64,000 nucleotides of DNA. Source: QKMZ01 sp012965515 (GTDB lineage Bacteria; Cyanobacteriota; Vampirovibrionia; Obscuribacterales; Obscuribacteraceae). Where the stretch lies: the NCBI GenBank assembly GCA_937879965.1, contig CALFMP010000025.1, positions 129,360 through 193,359 of the forward strand, in the 5' to 3' direction. The notes beneath the pieces are model-generated. The model was not told the origin of the DNA and ran no database searches. It saw only the letters and a program-made list of their open reading frames with translations. How positions within the stretch are numbered: the first letter of the stretch is position 1; the number at the start of each line of letters is the position of its first letter. This document shows positions 45,432-53,123 of the stretch, piece after piece. The position numbers were made by a program, and so were the translations under genes.

Positions 45432-46421
45432 ATGTCCTCCAAACCAGGCAACGATGCAACCGACTCGCGGATTGTAAATCCGTCGCCCAGTGGCGACGCG
45501 GATTTGGGCAATACGCTGCGAAGCAATCCCATGGATTTCAGCGCCACACTCAAACTTGCCGCCGGTGGGCAAACCGGAACTGATGCGGCGACCAGGCAGT
45601 TCGACGGACAGAACGGTCCGCCAGTCATCGTTGACTCAGCGGTGTGCCGCGACGCCAACAACAATGGCAAGAACGACGTGCTGTCTACAGTTTCTCAAAA
45701 CGGAAAGGTTGTGCGCGAAAAAATGGAGTGCGGGCCGGACAATGTCGTGGCTTATGACGACAAAGGGCAGGCCCACAGATTCCCAGACCAGAAGATCACA
45801 AAACTGCCGGTCGATTTCTCAGGCATTCCTGATTGGCGCTTGAAGCAAGTAAACGGACAAGCGGATGGACTGATCAACAAGTACAAAGACGGTTTGAAAC
45901 CAGACGGAACGAAAGACGGCGAGATTGGTTTTAACGACATATCCAACATCATGAAAGACATCGGCAAGATGGAGAATCTCACCGAAGTTGAAAAATGCAG
46001 ACTCTGGTCCGAGGTCAAGCTGCGTCTCGGAGCGCGCGGCGTTCCAATTCTCGACAAAGACGAGAAGCCTGAAATGGTCGACAGCTGGCATGGCAAGAAA
46101 GATATTGGTCACGCGTTAATCACCATGGACGACGGCTATCACGGTAATTTCCTCATCAACAAAACGCCGGAAGAGGCAACCAAAGCAATTCAAGCACACG
46201 AAGACGGCTCGGACGATACGAAGAGATCGATTGTCGGAGAGGCGATGTTCCGCGGTGCTCTGCTTGTGTATGGAATCAACAAAGGCGACGTTTACGCTTC
46301 AGAAGGTCAATTGCGTGCGCTCAGAGAATTGCGCAGCAAAGGCACGTTCTCAGCATACGCGGAAGAATGGACGCGGCAGTTCGTGCGCCCCCAAATCGAC
46401 CAATACGGTAAACCGCGGTAG
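45432..46421 (+). CDS. Unknown protein with EF-hand-like loop
   Basis: A 329-residue polar protein with no signal peptide that I cannot assign. Around residues 155-166 DGTKDGEIGFND matches a 12-residue EF-hand loop (ligands at 1, 3, 5, 12; Gly 6; Ile 8), and an earlier DANNNGKNDVLS is a second Ca-loop-like stretch. The second half is helical. It shares an upstream motif with the preceding amidase gene, so co-regulation is plausible. It could be a secreted effector or calcium-dependent enzyme. Confidence 0.75.
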   Translation: MSSKPGNDATDSRIVNPSPSGDADLGNTLRSNPMDFSATLKLAAGGQTGTDAATRQFDGQNGPPVIVDSAVCRDANNNGKNDVLSTVSQNGKVVREKMECGPDNVVAYDDKGQAHRFPDQKITKLPVDFSGIPDWRLKQVNGQADGLINKYKDGLKPDGTKDGEIGFNDISNIMKDIGKMENLTEVEKCRLWSEVKLRLGARGVPILDKDEKPEMVDSWHGKKDIGHALITMDDGYHGNFLINKTPEEATKAIQAHEDGSDDTKRSIVGEAMFRGALLVYGINKGDVYASEGQLRALRELRSKGTFSAYAEEWTRQFVRPQIDQYGKPR

Positions 46422-46591
46422 AAGCAAAATCGCGTGAGCAAGCCATTTCGCACAATTCGCGCGACCGGCAAGGATTAATCTGCGCAGCGCAAACCCTTCA
46501 TAGCCCGTGGGCATATATAAATTACGCAGGAGTGTCCCTCCTACTTTTTAGGTCCTATTGGCGCCGCAAAGCCAACTATGGAGAACGCATC

Positions 46592-47407
46592 ATGAGTTTC
46601 GAACGCAAGAGAAGAATCTCAATCGGCCTCACCTCCGCTTATTTCCTGACCACCGCCATCTTCGTTGGTGCTGTGGTTCTTATCCATGCTTCCATAAGCT
46701 GTTGCGGCGTCGTCCTACTAGCCCTTACCGCCCCTCTCCTCCTTTACGGCGCGCTTGCCCATCACGGCATGAACGATTTCCGCCGCCCGCCGGAGTTCAT
46801 CGATCCTGCTGATTTCGGCATTTCAATCGGCACCGCCAATTTCATCCGCACAATCGGCCTCCTTCTTCCCATCCCACTCATCGCATATTCGATGTTTTTC
46901 CTGTCCGGTCTGAGCTGGTTCGCGCTGGACGGAAGCCCGGAAAGCGTTGCTCGCACATACGCGGTAATCAATTTCGACCACAAAGTATTCGGGCACAGAA
47001 TGGCGCAGAGAGAATATCGCCGCGCCGCACGCATTTACGCATTTAAGCGCAATTACAGACTCGCTCAAATGTTCATCCGCGGCGGCATTTCTTGTGCTGA
47101 AGAACATACGGCCGACAAACCAAACCGCAGCCGCGACCTCCATTACGAGGCAGGCAGAATTGCAGCGCGCGCTAGTGACTGGCAAACAGCAGATCGCGAA
47201 CTCACAACAGCTTTGCAAATTTCGAAAGACGAGTGCGGTTGTGATGAAAACAGCAAAATCGTGAAAAGGATTGAAAAAAGGCTCATCCAAGTTCGCGAAA
47301 GATCCATGGCACCTACACTCGAACACCGTTGTGCCGTCACGTATGACATTGATCCCAATGCTGTGAAAGCGATTCAGATTCGCGCAATCGAAAAGTACTA
47401 TCCATAA
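46592..47407 (+). CDS. Membrane protein with helical C-terminal region
   Basis: A 271-residue protein with two hydrophobic helices near the N-terminus (about 12-55), another at about 90-120, and a C-terminal half of alpha-helical repeats (YRLAQMFIRGGISCAEEH, DWQTADRELTTALQISKDE) resembling TPRs. ATG 46592 has GGAGAA six bases upstream; the frame extends to 46532 without a better site. It is followed 111 bases later by a kinase gene with similar topology, and may belong to that cluster. Confidence 0.7.
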   Translation: MSFERKRRISIGLTSAYFLTTAIFVGAVVLIHASISCCGVVLLALTAPLLLYGALAHHGMNDFRRPPEFIDPADFGISIGTANFIRTIGLLLPIPLIAYSMFFLSGLSWFALDGSPESVARTYAVINFDHKVFGHRMAQREYRRAARIYAFKRNYRLAQMFIRGGISCAEEHTADKPNRSRDLHYEAGRIAARASDWQTADRELTTALQISKDECGCDENSKIVKRIEKRLIQVRERSMAPTLEHRCAVTYDIDPNAVKAIQIRAIEKYYP

Positions 47408-47518
47408 CCCCAGAGCAGTTCTATCCGAAGTCCTGGAACTCTGTAGCACCTAGCCATCTGTATTCTCTGACGGCTCGACCTTATCATCGAAACACTGCCC
47501 AGTTTCGAGGATCGAACG

Positions 47519-49108
47519 GTGAGTCGCAATAAGTTTGTCCTTCGCTATCATGTGCTGCCTGTCTGGTTACTCTCGTTTTTCCTGACGATGAGCCTGTTCG
47601 GCGCTGCTGCAATTGGAACCAAGATACCGCTCGAAACAGCGCGACGGACCATTGACATAGTTAAGTATGGACTAGATAGGGGACTCAACTTCTCCCATGT
47701 CAAAACGATAAAGACTTCTGCGCCGATGACTTGCAGCGACTGTCACTGTGGTGCTGTCTGCACCTGCTGCACTCGCTTCTCCTCGGTGACGGAGCCATAC
47801 CGCATGGATGAGTATATCGTCGCAGGTGCTTACGGAGTGGGCGCTCTTCTCGCGTTCTTGTACGCAATTGCAGGTCCGCATACTCGCATACTCCTCACCG
47901 AGACCCGACTGAATTTCCCGCTTCTGATGTCGCCTGCGATGCACTTCCGCCGCTCGCGAAAGTGGAACGATCTAAGTTCCATCTCTCTCTCTCGAAAGAT
48001 GCTACGCGGCAACGCTGATCCATACGATATCGAGTCGATGGCACACTGGACGATGCGACTCTATTTCCGGTCGGGCGGCAACACAGCGCTAAAACTTAAG
48101 AGACTCTCGAAAAAGGATCTGGAATCCCTTTGCCGCGCACTACATGAATGGGGACAAAAAGCGAGCATTTCTAATGAAGCGCAGGAGTTGATCAAAAAAG
48201 TACTCCAGCTGGACAAGACAGAATCAAAGCCAGAGCTACCCGCAACCTACACCGCTATGTGGGAAGAAGAAATGCAATCCCATTTGGGTGCAACGACTTT
48301 TGTCCCACTCACCAAAGGCGCAACACTGCAAAATGGCAGATTGAAAGTGGTTAGCATGATCGCATCAGGCGGCTTGTCCGCTGTTTACCTCGTCGAGAAA
48401 GACTCCGGTGGACTGGCTATTCTCAAAGAGTCCGTCATACCGCATTCTGTTGATGACAAAACCAAAGAGAAGGCGAAGGAGTTATTTCGCAGAGAAGCAA
48501 GCTTGCTAATGAAACTCGACCATCCCGCAATTGCAAAAGTGCTGGATCATCTCGTGGAAAACGGTCGCGACTATATGCTTTTGGAATACGTACCAGGAAC
48601 AAGTTTGCGCCAGCACGTGAGATTGAACGGGCCATGCAAGGAGAAGCAAGTCCTCTCCTGGGCGCAGGAACTTGCATCCACACTCACGTATCTGCACGAA
48701 CTTTCACCGCCCGTGGTGCATAGAGATTTAACCCCGGACAATGTCGTTCTGCGAGAAGACGGAGCGCTTGTACTCATCGACTTCGGCGCCGCCAATGAGT
48801 ACGTCGGACAAGCTACCGGCACACTGATCGGGAAACAGTCTTACATCTCACCCGAACAATTCAGAGGGAAAGCAGAGCCGTCCAGCGACATTTACGCGCT
48901 GGGAGGAACGCTCAATTTCTTGCTCACAGGTGATGATCCAGAACCTCTTTCCCCCTCGCATCCGCGCCGCGTGAGAGGCGAACTCTCACAAGACATCGAC
49001 CAACTGGTCGCATCATGCACCGCCCTCTCGACGAGTGAGCGCATTCAATCCGCACGCGCGTTGAACGACGCCATCGACCAGCTAACCGGCAAAGCAGCAT
49101 TCCCGTAG
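47519..49108 (+). CDS. Membrane Ser/Thr protein kinase with Cys-rich loop
   Basis: A 529-residue Hanks-type kinase. Two membrane helices (about 13-33 and 99-119) flank a loop with six Cys at 72, 75, 77, 81, 83 and 84 (CSDCHCGAVCTCC). A small beta domain follows (130-230). The kinase domain starts near 278 with the glycine loop SGGLSAVYLV, Lys in AILKES, HRDLTPDN and DFGAA. The usual Lys of HRDLKPxN is Thr. GTG 47519 has GAGG eight bases upstream. It is paralogous to the next gene. Confidence 0.9.
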   Translation: MSRNKFVLRYHVLPVWLLSFFLTMSLFGAAAIGTKIPLETARRTIDIVKYGLDRGLNFSHVKTIKTSAPMTCSDCHCGAVCTCCTRFSSVTEPYRMDEYIVAGAYGVGALLAFLYAIAGPHTRILLTETRLNFPLLMSPAMHFRRSRKWNDLSSISLSRKMLRGNADPYDIESMAHWTMRLYFRSGGNTALKLKRLSKKDLESLCRALHEWGQKASISNEAQELIKKVLQLDKTESKPELPATYTAMWEEEMQSHLGATTFVPLTKGATLQNGRLKVVSMIASGGLSAVYLVEKDSGGLAILKESVIPHSVDDKTKEKAKELFRREASLLMKLDHPAIAKVLDHLVENGRDYMLLEYVPGTSLRQHVRLNGPCKEKQVLSWAQELASTLTYLHELSPPVVHRDLTPDNVVLREDGALVLIDFGAANEYVGQATGTLIGKQSYISPEQFRGKAEPSSDIYALGGTLNFLLTGDDPEPLSPSHPRRVRGELSQDIDQLVASCTALSTSERIQSARALNDAIDQLTGKAAFP

Positions 49109-49113
49109 GGAGC

Positions 49114-49313
49114 GGAGCGTAGGGGCACATTGCATGCGCCAAACAAATCGGTAAGCGGAGCGTAGGGGCGCATTGCATGCGCCAAACAAATCGGTAAGCG
49201 GAGCGTAGGGGCGCATTGCATGCGCCAAACAAGTCGGTAAGCGGAGCGTAGGGGCGCATTGCATGCGCCAAACAAGTCGGTAAGCGGAGCGTAGGGGCGC
49301 ATTGCATGCGCCC
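49114..49313. repeat. Five tandem 43-bp palindromic repeats between kinase genes
   Basis: Five copies with GTAGGGG at 49119, 49162, 49205, 49248 and 49291, period exactly 43 bases. Each contains GGCGCAT-TGC-ATGCGCC. The first copy has CACAT for CGCAT, which breaks one pair. The array fills the gap between the two kinases and ends 19 bases before the second kinase's ATG, just upstream of its GGGGA ribosome site. Confidence 0.95.
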
Positions 49314-49331
49314 AACATCAGGGGAAAAAAT

Positions 49332-51731
49332 ATGTCGACTCACATACTCAATAGCGCAGGATTTGACGACGACAACGACGACACTTCCACAACTGAAGTC
49401 AGCAAAACCCACCCCGACGAGGTTTCCGACCTCGTCACACTCGACTACAATGCACGTCCAACCCTTGTGCCTCGCGCATCCACACTCGTAGTCAGCGTTC
49501 TCACCTACGCGGCAGTGTACCTTACTATGGCCAAATTATGGTACGACATCCGCGACTATCAGTTCGGAATGGTACTGATATCGCTGACGGTCGCGTGGCT
49601 ATTCAACTTCGCTCTCAACTGTTTACTTCCAAATCAAATCAGGTTAATGGAAAACGGCATGGGGCTTGGCTGGAGCAACATCCTATTCAACCTCACCGCA
49701 CCGACGATACCATGGACAACTATCACGGGAGTGACACTCGAGAAAAACGCAGACTCTGGAGAATCAGTCGACGGCTCCATTCTTTTGACAGTAAACAAGC
49801 TGCCGCAGTGCGCGCCCTTCGAGTATTCGTACAAGTTTCTCGATTCCAAGATTTGGCGGGAAAAGCTACGCTCCGTTGATCTTCAACTGCGGATTCTTAT
49901 CTCCGGAATAACGCACAAAGCCGATCGAGAATTTTTTGCAAAGGTACTAAGCGAGCGACTTCCCGAAGGTAGAGTACATGCCGATGTATTGCGTTCACTC
50001 GACTCCAGCTATCCGCTTGCTGTCGAAAGGAAAAACGCATTCGAAATGGCATGTTCTTTCCTAAACGAACAGCAAAGAAAGGAAGTGAGCAGAAACACGC
50101 TCGACTACGATAGCCCAGCCAACCCTGCGGAGCTGAGTGAGTATGTTCCAAACATGGCGCGTCTCTTGCCGCGTTCAATCATGCAAGAAAAGGTACGCAA
50201 TAGTCTTGGGCTTAAACCAGGCGAGTTACTAGACAATCAACTTCCGAACTCCGACAAAGAAGACGGCAAAATCGTCCTCGAATATAAGCCTCTGCGCATG
50301 CTTCGTCCAATGCTGGAATCAATTGAACGCAGCGGATCTCTGACATTCTTCTTCATCTCACTACCCTTAGTACTAGTCGGTTTTGCGATGCAGATGCTTG
50401 AACTGAATGCGTTCGTTCCGATAGTGCTCAGCGTAATTTTCGGCATTCCGATTATTCTGATCCTATTCAGTTTCACAAATCCGGCAAACATCACACTTTC
50501 CGAGAAAGGCCTAAGGCTCACGTGGAAACGTGGCGACTTAGAATTCTCCTGCCCGGGCATTCCTTGGAGCAATATTTCGTTTGTAAGTTTCACAAAACCC
50601 AGAAAAAGTTGGGCAATAAACACGACCATCAACTTCCATGTTCAACCTGACACAATGTCCAAGGGACAGCGTCTGTTCTACTTCTCCTTCTTCCATCCGT
50701 TCTTCTCATCCAGTAATCATGTGCGGATCACCCTCATCGAAAGCGGTTTGCTCTACGGAACGCAGAACAAGCTTTTCCACGAAGCGATACTGCGTTTTCT
50801 TCCACCTGAAAGAATCGATCCGATATTGCTAGATCGGCTGTGCCCGCCAATCGAAAACAACTTCACTTCGTTGTGGCTCAGTTCTTTGACCAAGGAAAGG
50901 GTGAGGACGGAACCGCTTGAAGCCGGCGACATAATCGGCGCCGGACGTTACAAGGTTGTGAAACAAATCGGAGCCGGTGGGCAGGGAATTGCGTATCAAG
51001 CGCTATCCATTGACGGAGGCGAAGAAGCAGCCGAGCTTGTTGTTCTCAAAGAATTCATCATCCCGTCGCATGCCGGACAAACTGCACAGTCTAAGGCGCT
51101 AGATTCTGTGCACCGCGAATGCGAACTACTGCAGAGCATCGATCACCCGTTCGTCGTGAAGATGAAGGACAACTTCATTGAGGACCACCGCTTCTACCTA
51201 GTTCTCGAACACGCGCAAGGGGACTCGCTCCGCAAGCTGGTCGAAAAAAACGGACCACTCTCGAATTTGGAAACCATGGAGCTGGCAGTACAACTGTTGG
51301 GCATTCTTTCCCACTTGCACTCAATGTCGCCGCCAGTCATCCATCGCGACTTTACGCCGGAGAACATCATCATCGCAGAGGACGGAACACCGAAACTAAT
51401 CGACTTCAATGTGGCACGTCAGTCTGAATCCACGGCAACCAGGACGGTTGTCGGAAAACATTCGTATCTGCCGCCGGAGCAATTCCGCGGCAAAGCATCG
51501 CCGCAGAGCGACATTTATGCACTCGGTGCGTCTCTCTACTTTGCGCTAATCGGAGAAGATCCGGAACCGATTTCTGCATCACGCCCGCGCGAGAAAAGCC
51601 TTTCCGTATCGAGCCGCCTCGACGAAGTCATTTTTCGCGCCACGCAACTAAGCACCGACGACCGCTACAAGAACGCCGAAGAAATGAAAGAGGACCTGCT
51701 TTCGCAAGTCCCCTCGGGCGTCGTCATTTGA
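49332..51731 (+). CDS. Membrane Ser/Thr protein kinase, large paralogue
   Basis: A 799-residue kinase. Residues 50-105 and 330-375 each contain a hydrophobic helix pair, and each pair is followed by a PH-like beta domain (ITGVTLEKNADSGES and ISFVSFTKPRKSW regions), so the sensor half looks duplicated. The kinase domain begins near 540 (IGAGGQGIAYQA, VVLKEF, HRDFTPENIII). DFG is replaced by DFN, and HRDLKP by HRDFTP. The activation segment SYLPPEQFRGKASPQSDIYALG is close to that of the first kinase. ATG 49332 follows GGGGA; an ATG at 49302 lies in the repeat. Confidence 0.9.
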   Translation: MSTHILNSAGFDDDNDDTSTTEVSKTHPDEVSDLVTLDYNARPTLVPRASTLVVSVLTYAAVYLTMAKLWYDIRDYQFGMVLISLTVAWLFNFALNCLLPNQIRLMENGMGLGWSNILFNLTAPTIPWTTITGVTLEKNADSGESVDGSILLTVNKLPQCAPFEYSYKFLDSKIWREKLRSVDLQLRILISGITHKADREFFAKVLSERLPEGRVHADVLRSLDSSYPLAVERKNAFEMACSFLNEQQRKEVSRNTLDYDSPANPAELSEYVPNMARLLPRSIMQEKVRNSLGLKPGELLDNQLPNSDKEDGKIVLEYKPLRMLRPMLESIERSGSLTFFFISLPLVLVGFAMQMLELNAFVPIVLSVIFGIPIILILFSFTNPANITLSEKGLRLTWKRGDLEFSCPGIPWSNISFVSFTKPRKSWAINTTINFHVQPDTMSKGQRLFYFSFFHPFFSSSNHVRITLIESGLLYGTQNKLFHEAILRFLPPERIDPILLDRLCPPIENNFTSLWLSSLTKERVRTEPLEAGDIIGAGRYKVVKQIGAGGQGIAYQALSIDGGEEAAELVVLKEFIIPSHAGQTAQSKALDSVHRECELLQSIDHPFVVKMKDNFIEDHRFYLVLEHAQGDSLRKLVEKNGPLSNLETMELAVQLLGILSHLHSMSPPVIHRDFTPENIIIAEDGTPKLIDFNVARQSESTATRTVVGKHSYLPPEQFRGKASPQSDIYALGASLYFALIGEDPEPISASRPREKSLSVSSRLDEVIFRATQLSTDDRYKNAEEMKEDLLSQVPSGVVI

Positions 51732-51734
51732 ACC

Positions 51735-51908
51735 TTAGGAATTCACCCATTCAATTAGGCGGGTTCTCAGCTCTGCCTTGACGGAAGCCAGCGATTCAAG
51801 AAGAAGTACGACGATTTCGCCAATCAAGCTATCTTCCAAAGTGCCGTCCTCCCCAGGCTTATAACCGGGCTGCGTCTGCATTGCCATTGGGAAACTAAAG
51901 CAATTCAT
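51735..51908 (-). CDS. 57-residue TetR-controlled small protein
   Basis: A 57-residue protein starting MNCFSFPMAMQTQPGYKPGE and continuing as an amphipathic/hydrophobic helix (about 27-56, with LIGEIVVLLLESLASVK) ending in WVNS. A near-perfect AAGGAGGT lies just upstream of the ATG. The leader contains two copies of the operator found at the neighbouring tetR gene, each next to a promoter-like element. I know no family. It may be a small stress-response or membrane-associated peptide. Confidence 0.75.
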   Translation of the reverse strand: MNCFSFPMAMQTQPGYKPGEDGTLEDSLIGEIVVLLLESLASVKAELRTRLIEWVNS

Positions 51909-51940
51909 TTCGTACCTCCTTTTCCTTTTGGATTTCATAT

Positions 51941-51985
51941 TAGACCGGTCGTCTACCAACCACCCAACAATAGACCGGTCGTCTA
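51941..51985 (-). promoter_or_regulatory. Double TetR operator and tandem promoters of the small protein
   Basis: Two identical operators, TAGACCGGTCGTCTA at 51941-51955 and 51971-51985, exactly 30 bases apart. Read on the minus strand, TTGACA is followed 17 bases later by TATTGT with one operator in the spacer. The second operator runs directly into TAATAT, the same join (GGTC-TAATAT) as at the tetR promoter. Confidence 0.8.
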
Positions 51986-52123
51986 CTATTGTCAACCCAC
52001 CCAAAATAAAGGAGCGCTACAGGCTAAAATTCAAGCCTGGCTTGGGTTTCAGCAAGCACAGGATCTTGTCTCGCAATTATGCAAAAAGCGCGTAAAACAT
52101 CTACCACTCAGCCTTAAGAGGTA

Positions 52124-52153
52124 TTGACATATCTAGACCAACTGGTCTAATAT
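52124..52153 (+). promoter_or_regulatory. Autoregulated, probably leaderless tetR promoter
   Basis: -35 TTGACA at 52124-52129, an 18-base spacer and -10 TAATAT at 52148-52153. The palindrome TAGACCAACTGGTCTA (52134-52149) covers the spacer and -10. The expected start of transcription, seven to eight bases after the -10, falls on the A of the ATG at 52161, so the mRNA is probably leaderless. Confidence 0.75.
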
Positions 52154-52160
52154 ATCCACC

Positions 52161-52766
52161 ATGTCACCTAAAGTTTCCACCAAACAAAACACCAAGTGCC
52201 TCCTCATTGAGACGGGCATCGACGTCATGCTCGAAAAGGGCTACAACGCCACAGGCATCAACGAAGTCCTGACCGCTTGCAACGTGCCGAAAGGCTCTTT
52301 CTACCATTACTTCTCAAGCAAGGAAGATTTCGGTCTTTCGGTCATAAACACATTCGACGAGCATTACGTCCAGGAATTGGACAAGGCACTCACCGATCCG
52401 AAAGTGGCGCCGCTCAAACGAATAAAGAACTATATAGATAGCGCCATCGAGAAAGCCGAGAAGCGTCAGTGCAGTCGCGGCTGCCTAATCGCCAATCTCA
52501 GTCAGGAAATGGCTGACCAAAACGAAGTATTCCGCATGCGCTTGAAAGAAATCATTCAAAGACGCGCAGCCACTTTTACTGCCGTACTCAACGAAGCAAA
52601 AGCAGCGGGCGAAATTCCAAAATCGGTAAAAACATCAGAAGCAGCAGAGTTTTTACTTTGCTCGTTCGAAGGCTCGCTCATGCGCTCCAAAGTTTTGCGC
52701 GACACAAAGCCCATGAAAATCTTCCGCCAGATCTTCTTCAGCCAAGTGCTCGGAGTCGACAGCTAA
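52161..52766 (+). CDS. NemR-like TetR-family regulator
   Basis: A 201-residue TetR repressor. The helix-turn-helix is TGINEVLTACNVPKGSFYHYFSSKEDFG. The segment RQCSRGCLIANLSQEMADQ (Cys 104 and 108) matches the NemR/AcuR-type subfamily, in which a Cys at about this position senses electrophiles or reactive chlorine. It probably represses itself and the divergent 57-residue protein through shared TAGACC operators. Electrophile sensing is inference. Confidence 0.88.
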   Translation: MSPKVSTKQNTKCLLIETGIDVMLEKGYNATGINEVLTACNVPKGSFYHYFSSKEDFGLSVINTFDEHYVQELDKALTDPKVAPLKRIKNYIDSAIEKAEKRQCSRGCLIANLSQEMADQNEVFRMRLKEIIQRRAATFTAVLNEAKAAGEIPKSVKTSEAAEFLLCSFEGSLMRSKVLRDTKPMKIFRQIFFSQVLGVDS

Positions 52767-52793
52767 AAACCTAGGCGAAACCCTGTATCTTTA

Positions 52794-52949
52794 CAACCTC
52801 CAAATCCGTAGTATTTGGGACGTGGTCAGCAGACGGAGGTTGCGCCGGGAGCTACCATCTGCCTGGGAAACCGGGCATGCAGTGTCGAGCCTTAGTAAGT
52901 GTCCGGGAGTTAAAAGCTCTACTCCTCCTGCCTTGGCCCGGACGTTTTT
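52794..52949 (+). ncRNA. Candidate structured RNA or leader with terminator
   Basis: A 156-base region with unusual pairing potential. It has CCAAAT/ATTTGG around seven bases (52800-52818), nested in CAACCT/AGGTTG (52794-52799 with 52837-52842); a stem GCCTGG-GAAA-CCGGGC (52861-52876) with a GNRA loop; and a terminator-like stem. GCAG/GAGG near 52829-52839 can also pair with CCTCCTGC near 52924, giving a rod-like alternative. CCGGGAG occurs twice. No protein frame is convincing here. I cannot assign a family; a 6S-like RNA or a regulatory leader for the next gene are possibilities. Confidence 0.35.
52901..52949 (+). terminator. Intrinsic-terminator-like stem
   Basis: GTCCGGG (52901-52907) pairs with CCCGGAC (52937-52943), followed by a T-run at 52945-52949. 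The loop is long but can hold a small inner stem. It lies before, not after, a gene, which suggests a small RNA end or attenuation. Confidence 0.5.
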
Positions 52950-53123
52950 CGACGGTTTTTCATCAAGAGTTTCTCGGTGCACCACCGCTGTCCAAATCCT
53001 TTTACCAATCAAATTGGGTCGATGCATATCCTCGACCTTCAACAAATCAGGCGAAAATCGGGCGATTAAGCTCCCAGATTTTCGCCAATAATAGTTTTGG
53101 CGCTACAAAAGCCCCACAGAAGC

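Noticed and set aside
48924..49412. Minus-strand frames with repeated RPYAPLTDLFGACN-type peptides
   Set aside because: Read-through of the 43-bp array and the ends of both kinase genes; no independent coding signal.
52810..52880. ZTP (pfl) riboswitch
   Set aside because: Fragments such as CCGGGAGC and GCCTGGG recall the motif, but the conserved 5' element and pseudoknot do not fit well, and the next gene is unrelated to purine or folate synthesis.
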